Source: Reticulitermes speratus
Lineage: Eukaryota > Arthropoda > Insecta > Blattodea > Rhinotermitidae
DNA length: 64,000 bases
NCBI GenBank assembly: GCA_021186555.1
Contig: JAJKFL010000010.1
Location: 24,372,679 to 24,436,678 of the forward strand
Reading direction: 5' to 3'
The notes under the pieces were generated by a model that was not told where the DNA came from, ran no database searches, and worked only from the letters and a program-made list of their open reading frames with translations. The position numbers and the translations under genes were made by a program. Positions 10,747-21,685 of the stretch are shown piece by piece. Every line of letters begins with the position of its first letter. The stretch's first letter is position 1.

Positions 10747-11162
10747 GGTGTAGTGAAACGTGGTCACTTTGGAAAGTAGATCGGAAGTATCTGGAAAGTT
10801 TTGAAATGTGGTGCTGGAGAAGAATGGAGAAGATCAGTTGGACCGATCGTGTGAGAAATGAAGAAGTATTACACAGAGTGAAGGAGGAGAGGAATATCGT
10901 ACATACAATAAAAAGAAGAAAGGCTAACTGGATTGGTCACATCTTACGTAGAAACTGCCTTCTGAAACATGTGATTGAAGGAAAGTTAGAGGGAAGGATA
11001 GAAATGACGGGAAGACGAGGAAGAAGGCGTAAGCAGCTACTGGATAACCTTAAGGAAAAGAGAAGATACTGTAAATTGAAAGAGGAAGCACTAGATCGCA
11101 CTTTATGGAGAACTCGCGTTGCAAGAGGCTATGTACCTGTCGTAAGACAGACTGCAGAATGA
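10747..11162 (+). pseudogene. Non-LTR retrotransposon tail, family B
   Basis: Open frame with SETWSLWKVDRKYLESFEMW, CWRRMEKISWTDRVRNEEVL, a KRRKANWIGHILRRNCLLKH stretch, GRRGRRRKQLLD and an end at RQTAE. This is the C-terminal tail of a non-LTR reverse transcriptase with a conserved CW-RM-ISW and W-GH-LR pattern. The frame is open, but the 5' part of the element is missing. A closely similar copy lies at 17738-18113. Confidence 0.8.
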
Positions 11163-11193
11163 ATGTAGAAAAAGTCGGTGCCCAATATCTGTA

Positions 11194-11525
11194 GCTAGGA
11201 GGTGACAGCTTGCTTCACTTCGGCGTCTGTTGCGAGTCACTTCGCCCCAAACTGCCAACAGGACTTGTTATTGCTTACGGTATCACGGCTAAGGTTATGG
11301 ACCCAACCGCTAAGCCCCAATCTCCCTCCCTGTGATTTATATCTCCTTAAAAGCCTTAGGAAGATCCTGCCTGGCGAGCCATTTGCTACAGACGTCGACG
11401 TAAAGCAAGCTGTCACCTCCTGGCTACAAAAACTTGACACCGATTTCTTCTGTACTGGGATACAAGCCATGGTGGGACAAATACTTAAATATGAATGGTG
11501 ACTATGTTGAAGTCTGGTGTGTACC
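11194..11525 (+). pseudogene. Mariner transposase C-terminal fragment, partly inverted
   Basis: The plus-strand frame at about 11300-11500 contains SPNLPPCDLYLL, matching the third catalytic aspartate region of mariner D34D transposases, followed by EPFATDVDVKQAVTSWLQKL and DTDFFCTGIQAM; after a one-base shift, WWDKYLNMNGDYVEVW follows. The segment at 11194-11233 is the reverse complement of 11389-11428, so part of the gene was also inserted upside down. Confidence 0.75.
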
Positions 11526-11994
11526 ATCTGCTACACGTGTGCTGTGTGTACATCAAAGCGACAGTAAAGTTTTCGATATCAGAGTGTTTGTTACCTTATC
11601 GTTGGAAGTCCTTCCCATTAACAACACCCCCAGTCTTTAAATCTTGTGCATTAAAATAATTTGAACACTCAGCAAGATCAGTCCAGTGCACATAGTCACG
11701 CCCAGTTTGTTAACGACCCATATGAACGGCGGACTGTCTGTCTGTCTGCAGGTATTGACAGAATACAGGCAGGGCACCACTGGCTTTAACGCACCGAGGC
11801 TAAAAATGCAGTTGAGATAGGCAGCTTTGCAGCTGACTTAGGTACGATCTGGTAGTATGGTTCGACATTTTTGACAGACAGACAGACATTCACGGCATTG
11901 ATTCGTTAACATCATTTCATGCCCTTTGGTTAAACAGAGCATTGGGAAGCCAATGACAGAATGGTTCGCAATCTTTCAACAGTTTAAACACCAA
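11526..11994. other. Unassigned sequence
   Basis: Nothing is recognised except short cagacagacag blocks at about 11735 and 11875. Confidence 0.45.
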
Positions 11995-12350
11995 AAGTAA
12001 CCTGAATTATATACAAGAGAGGCAATATACGTATAACGTAACATTGTGGCGCGTTCGCGTAATGTTTATACCTCCTCGATTACGCCAAAAACTTGACACC
12101 ATTTCGTTCGATGAGAGAGTTTTTGTGGGGATTTAATTTCGCCGGTAACAATACGACGTGCTTAGGTCTTCACGTAAAGTGCCAGATATTCTTGCGTGAC
12201 TTTAAGCAAATTTGGATTTTCTCTACAGATTTTCACAGAAGTCCCCCCAATATCAAATTTCATGTAAATCCGTCTAGTGGGAGCCGCGCTAATACATGCG
12301 GACAGACGGAGGGACGGTGCGAAGGCGCCTGAAATGTATATTAGTGTGAA
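11995..12350. repeat. Dispersed element copy related to 49139-49690
   Basis: It shares with the 49-kb copy, in order: taacctgaattatata, ggcgcgttcgcgtaa, aaatccgtc(t/c)agtgggagcc, and a terminal gcggacagacgg-type block. It lacks the 114-bp module found near such ends elsewhere. No coding frame. Confidence 0.6.
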
Positions 12351-12464
12351 GCTGCTTTATCAAGCAGTTTTTACCCAGACACTTTTTACGTCGCCCGGTC
12401 TGCGTTGACAGGCGTAGTAAAACAGTGTTTGTGCTTCGGTATACAGAACTGTAATGTTGCCTGT

Positions 12465-12990
12465 TGATTTGTATGGGTGTGAAACTTGGTCTGTCACACT
12501 GAGGGAGGAACATAGGCTGAGGGTGTTCGAGAATAGGGTGCTGAGGAGGATATTTGGGCCTAAGAGGGACGAGGTGACAGGGGAGTGGAGAAGACTACAT
12601 AACGAGGAACTTTATGATCTGTACTCATCACCAAATATTATTCGGGTGATCAAATCAAGAAGAATGAGGTTGGCGGGGCATGTAGCACGTATGGGTGAGG
12701 GGAGAGGTGCATACAGGATTTTGGTGGGGAGACCTGAGGGAAGGAGACCACTTGGAAGACCCAGGCATAGATGGGAGGACAATATTAAAATGGATCTTCA
12801 AGAAGTGTGATGGGAGGGCATGGACTGGATTGATCTGGCTCAGGATAGGGCCAGGTGACGGGCTGTTGTGAGTGCGGTAATGAACCTTTGCGTTCCACAA
12901 AAAGCGGGGAATTTCTTGACTAGCTGACGACCTGTTGGCTTCTCAAGAAGCACTGCTACATGGAGTTAGTTAGATAGTTAGTTAGTACTT
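12465..12990 (+). pseudogene. Non-LTR retrotransposon tail, family A (best copy)
   Basis: A frame at 12454-12810 gives [80 protein letters not shown] and [21 protein letters not shown] stop follows; the remaining frame would read [14 protein letters not shown]. The 3' end runs to a gttagttagatagttagtta tail, the usual simple-repeat end of a LINE. Confidence 0.85.
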
Positions 12991-13339
12991 CGGTTGGCAT
13001 CACGAAGTGTCAATAATACAGAAGCCTGGCCGCGGTTAGCTTTATGATATAATATGAAAGCAGGAGCTTGAAACGTCTGTTCACAGAAATGGGTAATGAC
13101 CGGTCTGACACCGGCCTGAATGCTCCGCGATGGGCGGCCTACAAGGTCGAGGGCCACAAACCTTCTGCACAATAATACACTGGCTGCAACCTGCTGCTGA
13201 AGCCGAAGTAATAAAAATGTGAACCGACACGACTGGAATGACCGGTTATAACCACAAAGGCTGTCCAGCTGTGAGCGCTGCACTGACCGGACATTTGGAG
13301 ACTCGTCACTGCGTTGAAAGGCTCTTTGGGAAAGACGTT
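12991..13339. other. Unassigned sequence
   Basis: No gene or repeat family recognised. Confidence 0.45.
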
Positions 13340-14000
13340 TGGACCTAACAGCCAGGAAGTAACAGGAGACTGGAGAAAATTTCAGAGCGAGGAGCTTCAT
13401 GAACCCTGATTTCAGACTTCCACCGCGATGTTGATGAAATCTGCGGTCTTCTGGCGTATTACGCGGCGTCGTGTCATAATTGTTTACCGACGTTTCGGGA
13501 CAACGTATCTGTCCCATCCTCACGGGTCAAGAGCTACTCGGGCCCTTGACCCGTGAGGATGGGACTGATACGTTGTCCCGAAACGTCGGTAAACAATCAC
13601 CACACTACGCCGCGTAATACCCCAGAAGACCGCAGATTACGTCAACATCGCGGCGGAAGTCTGAAATCAGGGAGGAGCTTTATGATTTGTAACATTGCTA
13701 AATATTTTTCGTGTAAACAGATCGAGGGCAATGTGATGACGGAGCATAGGGAACGTGAAACAAAGAGATCACTTGGAAGACCTAGGCAAAGATGGGAGGA
13801 TAATATTAAAATGTTTCTTAAAGAAATGTGATGGTAGGGCGTGGACTGGCTTAATTTAGCTGAGGATAAAGACAAGTGACGGGCTGTTGTGAATGCGGTA
13901 ATGAACCTTCGTATTCCGTAAAATGCGTTGATGTTCTTGACTAGCTGAGGAACTGGTAGCTTCTCGAGAAGGGCTCTGCTCCATGTGGCTGGTACATCGT
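13340..14000 (+). pseudogene. Non-LTR retrotransposon tail, family A, split by an insertion
   Basis: The left part (13340-13402) reads FGPNSQEVTGDWRKFQSEEL, and the right part (from 13672) resumes with EELYDL and then the [18 protein letters not shown] block; the final part is stop-ridden but ends with the shared gaacttctcgagaag-type 3' region. The palindromic element at 13403-13671 lies between the two halves and duplicated 14 bp of the coding sequence. Confidence 0.8.
13389..13685. mobile_element. Palindromic element inserted in a LINE, with 14-bp target duplication
   Basis: Arms at about 13404-13520 and 13540-13671 are reverse complements. The target duplication gaggagcttcatga (13389-13402) and gaggagctttatga (13672-13685) differs at one base. 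Each arm carries ccgacgtttcgggacaac and the inverse. The hammerhead-like core is degenerate in this subfamily: the first C of CUGANGA is replaced (GUGAGGA), which should inactivate it. Confidence 0.8.
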
Positions 14001-14087
14001 TATTTCTGTTGACATTAGTGAGCGAGTAACGTGACCCAACAGCAGTGAACTTCGTACGAATGCAGACAGCCACACTAATCTATCTGG

Positions 14088-14345
14088 CGAGCAGAGTAGC
14101 TCAAACGATACTCAGCTAAGGGTTCGACGACCGGACTGTCGTAGCTGGGACTACCCGGATGGGCTGCTGGGGCTCTGTGACCACCAAGCCTCCTGTCTGA
14201 TACGTACCTGGGAGACTTTCTTGGGGGTAAAGCCGTCGTGAATTGGAGTTAACCATTCACTTCCATCCTGTTGCTTGGTTTAAGAAACACTGAAGCTATA
14301 CCTCCCGCTCCTTAAATGTCATTCTTGGCGTGGTACTTAGTTAAG
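14088..14345 (+). mobile_element. Diverged tRNA-derived SINE, family 1-related
   Basis: A degraded tRNA-like head (cgagcagagtagctcaaacg) is followed by a body with gggggtaaagccgtcgtga, aactgaagctataccts-like text and a final cttggcgtggtacttag. It follows the same order as the copies at 17195 and 38375. Confidence 0.6.
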
Positions 14346-14635
14346 CAAGAGGGATATTTATGAACCGAATCTATAAAGCTAACATTATAAAAATTAATGA
14401 CCTTGTTTCAAATTTATGATTCATACAACTACAGTTCCCGGATCTGAATATGTGCTGACATTTGACGTTCCACTTCCAGAGGCGAAAAATGTGCTGATTA
14501 CTCTCTATCGGCCAAACGGGCCGTCCATATCTCGTTAACCGGAACTGGGCAGGCATCGCAGACTGCGCACTGCAGTCGAGCACGACAAGTTGTGCACAGT
14601 GCATGTTGCGCTGCATAGGATGGTAGTTGGTTACT

Positions 14636-14665
14636 GACGTTTCGGAACATCGATGTCATCTTCAA
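14636..14665 (-). ncRNA. Degenerate hammerhead-like motif
   Basis: Minus strand: UUGAAGA, UGACAUCGAUGU and CCGAAACGUC. The first core C is lost and helix II is weak. It is counted as a remnant. Confidence 0.3.
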
Positions 14666-15080
14666 GGGTAAAACAATCCAAGAAAAATAATTTCGATGTC
14701 GTTATAACCGAGTTAGATTGTAATTGAAAGAAACCAACGACCTTAATAGGATCGCCGTCCTCCATAATCAGAATTCAGTCGCCGTCAAAACTTCCGATAA
14801 AACAAACGACAACATCGCTTATTTGTGTATTTTAGCAAAACGGGGGAAAGAAATTGGTGGTTCGTAATACTTTGTACAACCCTTATCTACATAACCTTCG
14901 TCAGAAATTACCCCAGTTTCGTGTTTCTTCCCCTTTTTCCACCCCGCAGAGCAGAGTCCCACCCCTCTAGACTTGCTCGGGGTGAGCTATGGCCGACCGA
15001 TAGGCTGCACGTAACAGCCAGCCGAGTTCGTTGGGGAGAAACAGAAACGGCGACAAGACAAGTGCAGCCGAAGACTTAGA
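14666..15080. other. Unassigned sequence with a MITE end
   Basis: Positions about 14691-14725 hold tgtcgttataaccgagtt, one end of the MITE family seen whole at 33680 and 47242. The rest is unrecognised. Confidence 0.45.
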
Positions 15081-16844
15081 AGTGAGCACGGCTACCAACA
15101 CACATCACACAACTATAATTAAGTGAGCACGGCTACCAACACACATCACACAACTATAATTAAGTGAGCACGGCTACCAACACACATCACACAACTATAA
15201 TTAAGTGAGCACGGCTACCAACACACATCACACAACTATAATTAAGTGAGCACGGCTACCAACACACATCACACAACTATAATTAAGTGAGCACGGCTAC
15301 CAACACACATCACACAACTATAATTAAGTGAGCACGGCTACCAACACACATCACACAACTATAATTAAGTGGGCACGGCTACCAACACACATCACACAAC
15401 TATAATTAAGTGAGCACGGCTACCAACACACATCACACAACTATAATTAAGTGAGCACGGCTACCAACACACATCACACAACTATAATTAAGTGAGCACG
15501 GCTACCAACACACATCACACAACTATAATTAAGTGAGCACGGCTACCAACACACATCACACAACTATAATTAAGTGAGCACGGCTACCAACACACATCAC
15601 ACAACTATAATTAAGTGAGCACGGCTACCAACACACATCACACAACTATAATTAAGTGAGCACGGCTACCAACACACATCACACAAACTATAATTAAGTG
15701 AGCACGGCTACCAACAACATCACACAACTATAATTAAGTGAGCACGGCTACCAACACACATCACACAACTATAATTAAGTGAGCACGGCTACCAACACAC
15801 ATCACACAACTATAATTAAGTGAGCACGGCTACCAACACACATCACACAACTATAATTAAGTGGGCACGGCTACCAACACACATCACACAACTATAATTA
15901 AGTGAGCACGGCTACCAACACACATCACACAACTATAATTAAGTGAGCACGGCTACCAACACACATCACACAACTATAATTAAGTGAGCACGGCTACCAA
16001 CACACATCACACAACTATAATTAAGTGAGCACGGCTACCAACACACATCACACAACTATAATTAAGTGAGCACGGCTACCAACACACATCACACAACTAT
16101 AATTAAGTGAGCACGGCTACCAACACACATCACACAACTATAATTAAGTGAGCACGGCTACCAACACACATCACACAACTATAATTAAGTGAGCACGGCT
16201 ACCAACACACATCACACAACTATAATTAAGTGAGCACGGCTACCAACACACATCACACAACTATAATTAAGTGAGCACGGCTACCAACACACATCACACA
16301 ACTATAATTAAGTGAGCACGGCTACCAACACACATCACACAACTATAATTAAGTGGGCACGGCTACCAACACACATCACACAACTATAATTAAGTGAGCA
16401 CGGCTACCAACACACATCACACAACTATAATTAAGTGGGCACGGCTACCAACACACATCACACAACTATAATTAAGTGAGCACGGCTACCAACACACATC
16501 ACACAACTATAATTAAGTGAGCACGGCTACCAACACACATCACACAACTATAATTAAGTGAGCACGGCTACCAACACACATCACACAACTATAATTAAGT
16601 GAGCACGGCTACCAACACACATCACACAACTATAATTAAGTGGGCACGGCTACCAACACACATCACACAACTATAATTAAGTGAGCACGGCTACCAACAC
16701 ACATCACACAACTATAATTAAGTGAGCACGGCTACCAACACACATCACACAACTATAATTAAGTGAGCACGGCTACCAACACACATCACACAACTATAAT
16801 TAAGTGAGCACGGCTACCAACACACATCACACAACTATAATTAA
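15081..16844. repeat. 41-bp tandem array
   Basis: About 43 near-identical copies of a 41-bp unit beginning agtgagcacggctaccaac and ending actataattaa. Substitutions are almost only the a/g change in gtg(a/g)gcacgg; two small indels lie near 15690-15715. The homogeneity indicates recent amplification. Confidence 0.98.
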
Positions 16845-17194
16845 CCCATGGCTGTCTGTCGCTACTGCTTATGGCAATATGGGACACCAGCGGTGCAGAC
16901 ACATTATTGGCCTAGCGACTGACATGTGCTAGAAATGCTACAGTTTTCTAGCTGTTCAAAAAAACTTTTGCGGAAGGGTTGGCGTTCTTTGTGACGACCA
17001 CACGAAACACACAGACACTGTGTGGGTAGAGTGGAGGGTTTGTAATGGTACAGCAGGTGGTAGACCTACACATAGTTACCACCGGGCTTTGAACTGTTAA
17101 AACGTAAGTGGCTACGTGGCAACTAAGATACTGCTACTACTACTACTACTACTAATAATAATAAGAAGAAAAGTTCTTACTGCACTTACCTAGT
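16845..17194. other. Unassigned sequence with a triplet microsatellite
   Basis: A TAC/TAA triplet run lies at about 17131-17163. Nothing else is recognised. Confidence 0.5.
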
Positions 17195-17490
17195 GGGCCG
17201 CGATAGCTCAGTCGGTATAGCGACTCGCTACGGGCTGTCGCTACGAGCTGGACGGTCCGGGGATCGAATCCCGGTGGGGGCGAGATTTTTCGCAGCCGTC
17301 CAGACAGGCCCTGGGGCCCACCCAGCCTCCTATACAATGGGTACCGGGTCATTCCCGGGGGTAAAGCGGCCGGGGCGTGCAGTTGACCACCCACCCCCAT
17401 CTAGCGCCGAGGTTAAAGAAAGAGTACAGCTATACCTCTACTCCCCCTCTGGGCCTTCGTGGTCTGTTGTAGGGAGAACTTTACCTGTAT
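17195..17490 (+). mobile_element. tRNA-derived SINE, family 1
   Basis: A tRNA-like head at 17195-17278 has an A box in gatagctcagtcggtatagc and a B box in ggggatcgaatcccgg. The body continues through a cattcccgggggtaaagcgg block and acagctatacctctactccc to a gggccttcgtggtctg end. It is too altered between the boxes to be a working tRNA gene. Confidence 0.85.
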
Positions 17491-17737
17491 CTGCACTTAC
17501 CTGTAGATGTCTGTAGTAAATGTAAATACAGTAATACAGGTATATCAAATTCACTGTATATTCTCGATACAATACATCAAACATCGGGCAGTACATAACT
17601 TCTGTTGCTACAATATTTGGATTGGTGATATTGCCTCTGCATAAAAGCACAGTGAGAAATGTTGTTAAGCCGAGTGTAATGACAGAATCATTGCTGTTAG
17701 GTTGAAGTCAGAACCGGTATTTTGACAGTGCATAGCT

Positions 17738-18113
17738 TTGTGTGGTGCTGAAACGTGGACACGTCGGAAAGTGGATCGGAAGTATCTGGAAAGTTTTGAT
17801 ATGTGGTGCTGGAGAAGAATGGAGAAGATCAGTTGGACCGATCGTGTGAGAAATGAAGAAGTATTACACAGAGTGAAGGAGGAGAGGAATATCGTACATA
17901 CAATAAAAAGAAGAAAGGCTAACTGGATTGGTCACATCTTGCGTAGAAACTGCCTTCTGAAACATGTGATTGAAGGAAAGTTAGAAGGAAGGATAGAAGT
18001 GACGGGAAGACGAGGGAGAAGACGTAAGCAGCTGCTGGATGATTTTAAGGAAAAGAGAAGATACTGTAAATTGAAACAGGAAGCACTAGATCGCACTCTG
18101 TGGAGCTCGCTTT
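17738..18113 (+). pseudogene. Non-LTR retrotransposon tail, family B, running into a satellite
   Basis: The frame carries CGAETWTRRKVDRKYLESFD, CWRRMEKISWTDRVRNEEVL, ANWIGHILRRNCLLKHVIEG and GRRGRRRKQLLD, close to the copy at 10747-11162. The 3' end (ctgtcgtaagacagact) is the seed of the 39-bp array that follows in the same frame. The upstream two-thirds of the element is absent. Confidence 0.85.
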
Positions 18114-18893
18114 GGAAGAGGCTACGGACCTGTCGTAAGACAGACTACAGAATGAAGAGGCTACGGACCTGTCGTAAGACAGACTACAGAATGAAGAGGC
18201 TACGGACCTGTCGTAAGACAGACTACAGAATGAAGAGGCTACGGACCTGTCGTAAGACAGACTACAGAATGAAGAGGCTACGGACCTGTCGTAAGACAGA
18301 CTGCAGAATGAAGTGGTTACGGACCTGTCGTAAGACAGACTACAGAATGAAGAGGCTACGGACCTGTCGTAAGACAGACTACAGAATGAAGAGGCTACAG
18401 ACCTGTCGTAAGACAGACTGCAGAATGAAGAGGCTACGGACCTGTCGTAAGACAGACTACAGAATGAAGAGGCTACGGACCTGTCGTAAGACAGACTACA
18501 GAATGAAGAGGCTACAGACCTGTCGTAAGACAGACTGCAGAATGAAGAGGCTACGGACCTGTCGTAAGACAGACTACAGAATGAAGAGGCTACGGACCTG
18601 TCGTAAGACAGACTACAGAATGAAGAGGCTACAGACCTGTCGTAAGACAGACTGCAGAATGAAGAGGCTACGGACCTGTCGTAAGACAGACTACAGAATG
18701 AAGAGGCTACGGACCTGTCGTAAGACAGACTACAGAATGGAGAGGCTACGGACCTGTCGTAAGACAGACTACAGAATGAAGAGGCTACGGACCTGTCGTA
18801 AGACAGACTACAGAATGAAGAGGCTACGGACCTGTCGTAAGACAGACTACAGAATGAAGAGGCTACGGACCTGTCGTAAGACAGACTACAGAA
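18114..18893. repeat. 39-bp tandem array grown from a LINE 3' end
   Basis: Twenty copies of a 39-bp unit, exactly 13 codons, encoding KRLRTCRKTDYRM in frame with the LINE tail. The unit matches the single-copy 3' end at 11120-11160 of the related LINE. Variation is limited to a few a/g changes. Confidence 0.95.
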
Positions 18894-19749
18894 TGAATGA
18901 ATGAATGAACTATGATTTTTCCTCCTGACGATATCAGTTTTCGGCCGAAACTTGTAGCGAAAGTATGTGATATATTATGTAATATTTGTTGCCTTTGACG
19001 GGAACATACAGTGCGATAATTAGATGTAGAGACAGTTCGATTATCGCCAACCGGCCGACAATCCGCATACTTACGACATACGCGCTGTATTTCGGGCCCA
19101 GTCGTTACGTCAGCTACCTCTTCCACTGTTACGCTTCTCACTCGTTTCTTGACTCATTCCTCTCCGTCGACATCGATTCATCTGTGACGACTGGGAGATC
19201 GGACGACATCTTTACCTGACAGTATTAGAGATTTCTAACATAAATCTAATGCTGCCCGGTAAGATGTTAACAGAAACTCCCCATTTACCATCAGGACAGT
19301 TCACATATGCTCTTCTTTCCGATGTCTGAATCTCATTATCCCTCGCTGTTTGGACTCCAACTCTGTTCCTCTCCCCCCACGATCACACGTTCGTTTTAAA
19401 TATGTGAATGACATTAAAGTCACGTCGCTTCTGTTTAAATAAGGACACAGAATAAAACAAATTGGTCGCTCAAACGTCTGGAAATGTAAAACTTATGAAC
19501 GTGAATACTGGAGGTTGTTTAGAGGTGACCTATATGTGTAACCTGTTTTAAATTTCCTTACAGATGATACAGGGTGTTCCAAAATTATAACAACACCCAA
19601 ACGAACACTGCCACAGAAACACTAGCACACGTACAACGGTACCTGTTTATTCACACGCCTCCAGTATCTGTTCATCATTTAAGCATCGTCAAACAGACAT
19701 GCAAGGTTACACAGAAAAGAACTGCAGTCCATACGGCTTATATAAAATA
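18894..19749. other. Unassigned sequence with a degenerate hammerhead-like block
   Basis: A short gaatgaatgaatgaatga run follows the array. Positions 18914-18950 contain cctgacgata and ggccgaaacttgtagc, similar to the hammerhead arms but with no pairing helix II. A copy of gataattagatg-type text and the rest are unrecognised. Confidence 0.4.
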
Positions 19750-19890
19750 CTGTTGAACCCGTTTATAACGACATTGTTTTATGCGACACCTCGTCTATAA
19801 CGTCAGATGTTCTGTGGTGCCAGTTAATTCCTCACTGTTAACTATAACATTATACTGCTCGGTTATAACGACACTCTTTTATAAAGACAC
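19750..19890 (+). mobile_element. TTATAACG-type MITE, truncated
   Basis: It matches the left two-thirds of the complete copy at 33680-33864 (gaacccg, tttataacgac, cctcgtctataacgtcag, ttaattcctcactgttaac). The right terminal repeat is missing. Confidence 0.7.
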
Positions 19891-19927
19891 AAAAGGTCTT
19901 CTGCGGTGTGACGCTGAGTTGTTGCGT

Positions 19928-19972
19928 GAGTGGTTCCCGACGTTTCGAAGCACCGTGTCGCCTTCAGATATC
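19928..19972 (-). ncRNA. Degenerate hammerhead-like motif
   Basis: Minus strand: CUGAAGG in place of CUGANGA, then CUUC, GAA, ACGU and C, followed by ggggaaccact-like sequence shared with 5402 and 22083. The A9 change argues against activity. Confidence 0.35.
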
Positions 19973-19984
19973 TTCATGGACTGA

Positions 19985-20240
19985 TTACCTTTGATGATAA
20001 AGGCGATAAGACAAACGACAGACCTGTATTTCTGAAAGCTATGGAACATTCATTTGATTTTAGTGCTTTAGACATGGAGTTTTATGCTTACATTCTTGTT
20101 GCAGTGAAAATCAGATTTGGTGTCAATAAAGTTGCGAATTCTAAAGACAGGCTGTTTTATAGACTGTGTCCCCCCTTTCAGATGTAAAGCAGACGTATTG
20201 AGCGAAATTTCAGTACCAAAATACTATGAAATCCCTTACA
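19985..20240. other. Unassigned sequence
   Basis: There is an open frame (19930-20187) but no recognisable protein motif. Confidence 0.4.
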
Positions 20241-20244
20241 TATA

Positions 20245-20322
20245 CAGGGCATACATAAAATAATGGTGCGGTTTTAATGGTGTTCACTATTGAAACCGCA
20301 CCATTCTTTTGTGTATGCCCTG
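20245..20322. mobile_element. Palindromic mariner MITE (CAGGGCATAC family)
   Basis: A 78-bp palindrome with ends cagggcatac and gtatgccctg and inner ggtgcggtt, flanked by TA. The terminal sequence equals that of the mariner-like element at 29577-30141, its likely source. Confidence 0.85.
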
Positions 20323-20681
20323 TATATATATATATTTCTGAGAAGACATGACGCTTTTAGCCACGTTTGTTGTTATAAGATACGGGACTATTTCTGTAGT
20401 GGAGATTACATTTTAAGAAAAGTTGGACAAGGTATTTTTGAAAATGAAATTGAATGTACGATACCTAGCCTATAAACTCAGCTTCGCGAAGAAAATGACG
20501 TCAGTAATGGTAAATAATACAGCAGCCAGAACACATCGACTGTCCTGTAAGGCACACTTCAGAACGAGAATGTCGTCGAATTTAGGTTATTTCTTGGTAC
20601 AGGCTAAAGACAAATCCTTACAATTTTCTGTCAAATTACTTACATTTTTTAAATGACCCATAACCATACACTGAACAGTTA
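20323..20681. other. Unassigned sequence
   Basis: Nothing recognised. Confidence 0.45.
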
Positions 20682-20748
20682 AGATACGGTAACTAAACCC
20701 CAACAAATGCACACAAAATTTATGAAAATATATTAGAAACGTAGTAAT

Positions 20749-20794
20749 ACTTGCTACATGTTTCGGCCACTCATGTGGCCATCTTCAGGCAGGA
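20749..20794 (-). ncRNA. Hammerhead-ribozyme-like motif (left arm)
   Basis: Minus strand: CUGAAGA, extra U, helix II GGCCAC/GUGGCC with loop AUGA (six perfect pairs), GAA, palindrome ACAUGU, A at position 17. Helix I begins with three pairs (UGC with GCA) before a mismatch. Core complete. Confidence 0.6.
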
Positions 20795-20904
20795 GCGTTA
20801 CGAAGAATAAATACATTGAGATGTTACAAAAGTTTGTGAACCAATGCATATGTAAACCATTAAATATTGAAATTACATGTCAATGTATTTATTCTTCGTA
20901 ACGC

Positions 20905-20950
20905 ACCTCCCTGAGGATGACCACTTGAGTGGCCGAAACATGTAGCAGGT
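20905..20950 (+). ncRNA. Hammerhead-ribozyme-like motif (right arm)
   Basis: CUGAGGA, extra U, helix II GACCAC/GUGGCC (one A-C mismatch), GAA, palindrome ACAUGU, A at position 17. Helix I pairs ACCUCC with GCAGGU at five of six positions. The core is complete, but it has drifted from its left partner. Confidence 0.6.
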
Positions 20951-21177
20951 ATTATTACGTTTACAATATATTTTCATAAATTTTGTGTGCATTTGTTGGG
21001 TTTTAGTTACCGTATCTACTTATGTTTTAAGTGAAACTGAATATAACTTCGTAAGTTTGTACCCCTCCTTGTTACGATCTAATGCTTGTTAGATTAGAAC
21101 AAAGAGAAAATTCGCTTACTTAAAACAATGACCCGCACACTCGAACCCAAAGAGTAACACTTTTTAACTTAAGCTGG

Positions 21178-21256
21178 CGTTTTACGTGTTATGTCAGTAG
21201 CTTCGTTTTACGTGTATGTCAGTAGCTTCGTTTTACGTGTATGTCAGTAGCTTCGT
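21178..21256. repeat. 25-bp short tandem repeat
   Basis: Three copies of a 25-bp unit with ttttacgtgtatgtcagt; the first carries one extra t. Confidence 0.8.
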
Positions 21257-21373
21257 TCTTTTCGTTCCAAATTTACACTCCTTTAAACATATCAGTTCAC
21301 GTTACAATATGCTTCTTCGATTTGAATTATACAGGGTGTTCAAAATTATGACGCTGCGAACATGCTTGTAGAA

Positions 21374-21505
21374 GAAATCTATGGTCTTCTTGGTAATTAC
21401 ACGGCGTCGTGTGGTAATTATTTATATTAAATATTAAATTTTTATATATTTTATATATTAAATAATTACCACGTGTGTGTAATTACCAAGAAGACCATAG
21501 ATTTC
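21374..21505. mobile_element. Palindromic element remnant without ribozyme core
   Basis: Arms with tatggtcttcttggtaatta and its inverse match the outer arms of the elements at 13404 and 55800. The central part with the gaaacg core has been replaced by an AT-rich stretch. Confidence 0.7.
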
Positions 21506-21685
21506 ATCAACATCGCGGCGGAAGACTGAAATCAAGGTTAATGCTTGTAGAAGCTCTCAGGCCTTGACTAGTTCAGCGCTTACGCCGGACGTATTGAGCG
21601 CCACGTTCTGACTACTTGATCCGAATTGTGTCAAGTGCAGTGTAAATTAATTTACACTTTAAAAAAAAATCACTCAAGATAAATA

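Larger units (their letters stand above)
20682..21017. mobile_element. Palindromic hammerhead-bearing element
   Basis: Long arms (about 20682-20817 and 20888-21017) enclose a loop of about 70 bp. Both arms keep a well-formed hammerhead-like motif. The outermost bases agatacggt and ccgtatct are complementary. I could not find a convincing target duplication. Confidence 0.75.

Noticed and set aside
15081-16844. CRISPR-like regular array
   Set aside because: Repeats are contiguous without unique spacers, and the genome is eukaryotic.
17195-17278. Possible tRNA gene (also 38375, 38890, 30395, 51540, 54430, 62352)
   Set aside because: A and B boxes are present, but the acceptor and anticodon stems do not fold, and each is followed by a SINE body; several have target duplications.
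18914-18950. Hammerhead-like block cctgacga and gccgaaactt
   Set aside because: No complementary helix II between the halves and no palindromic helix III; kept only as a possible remnant.
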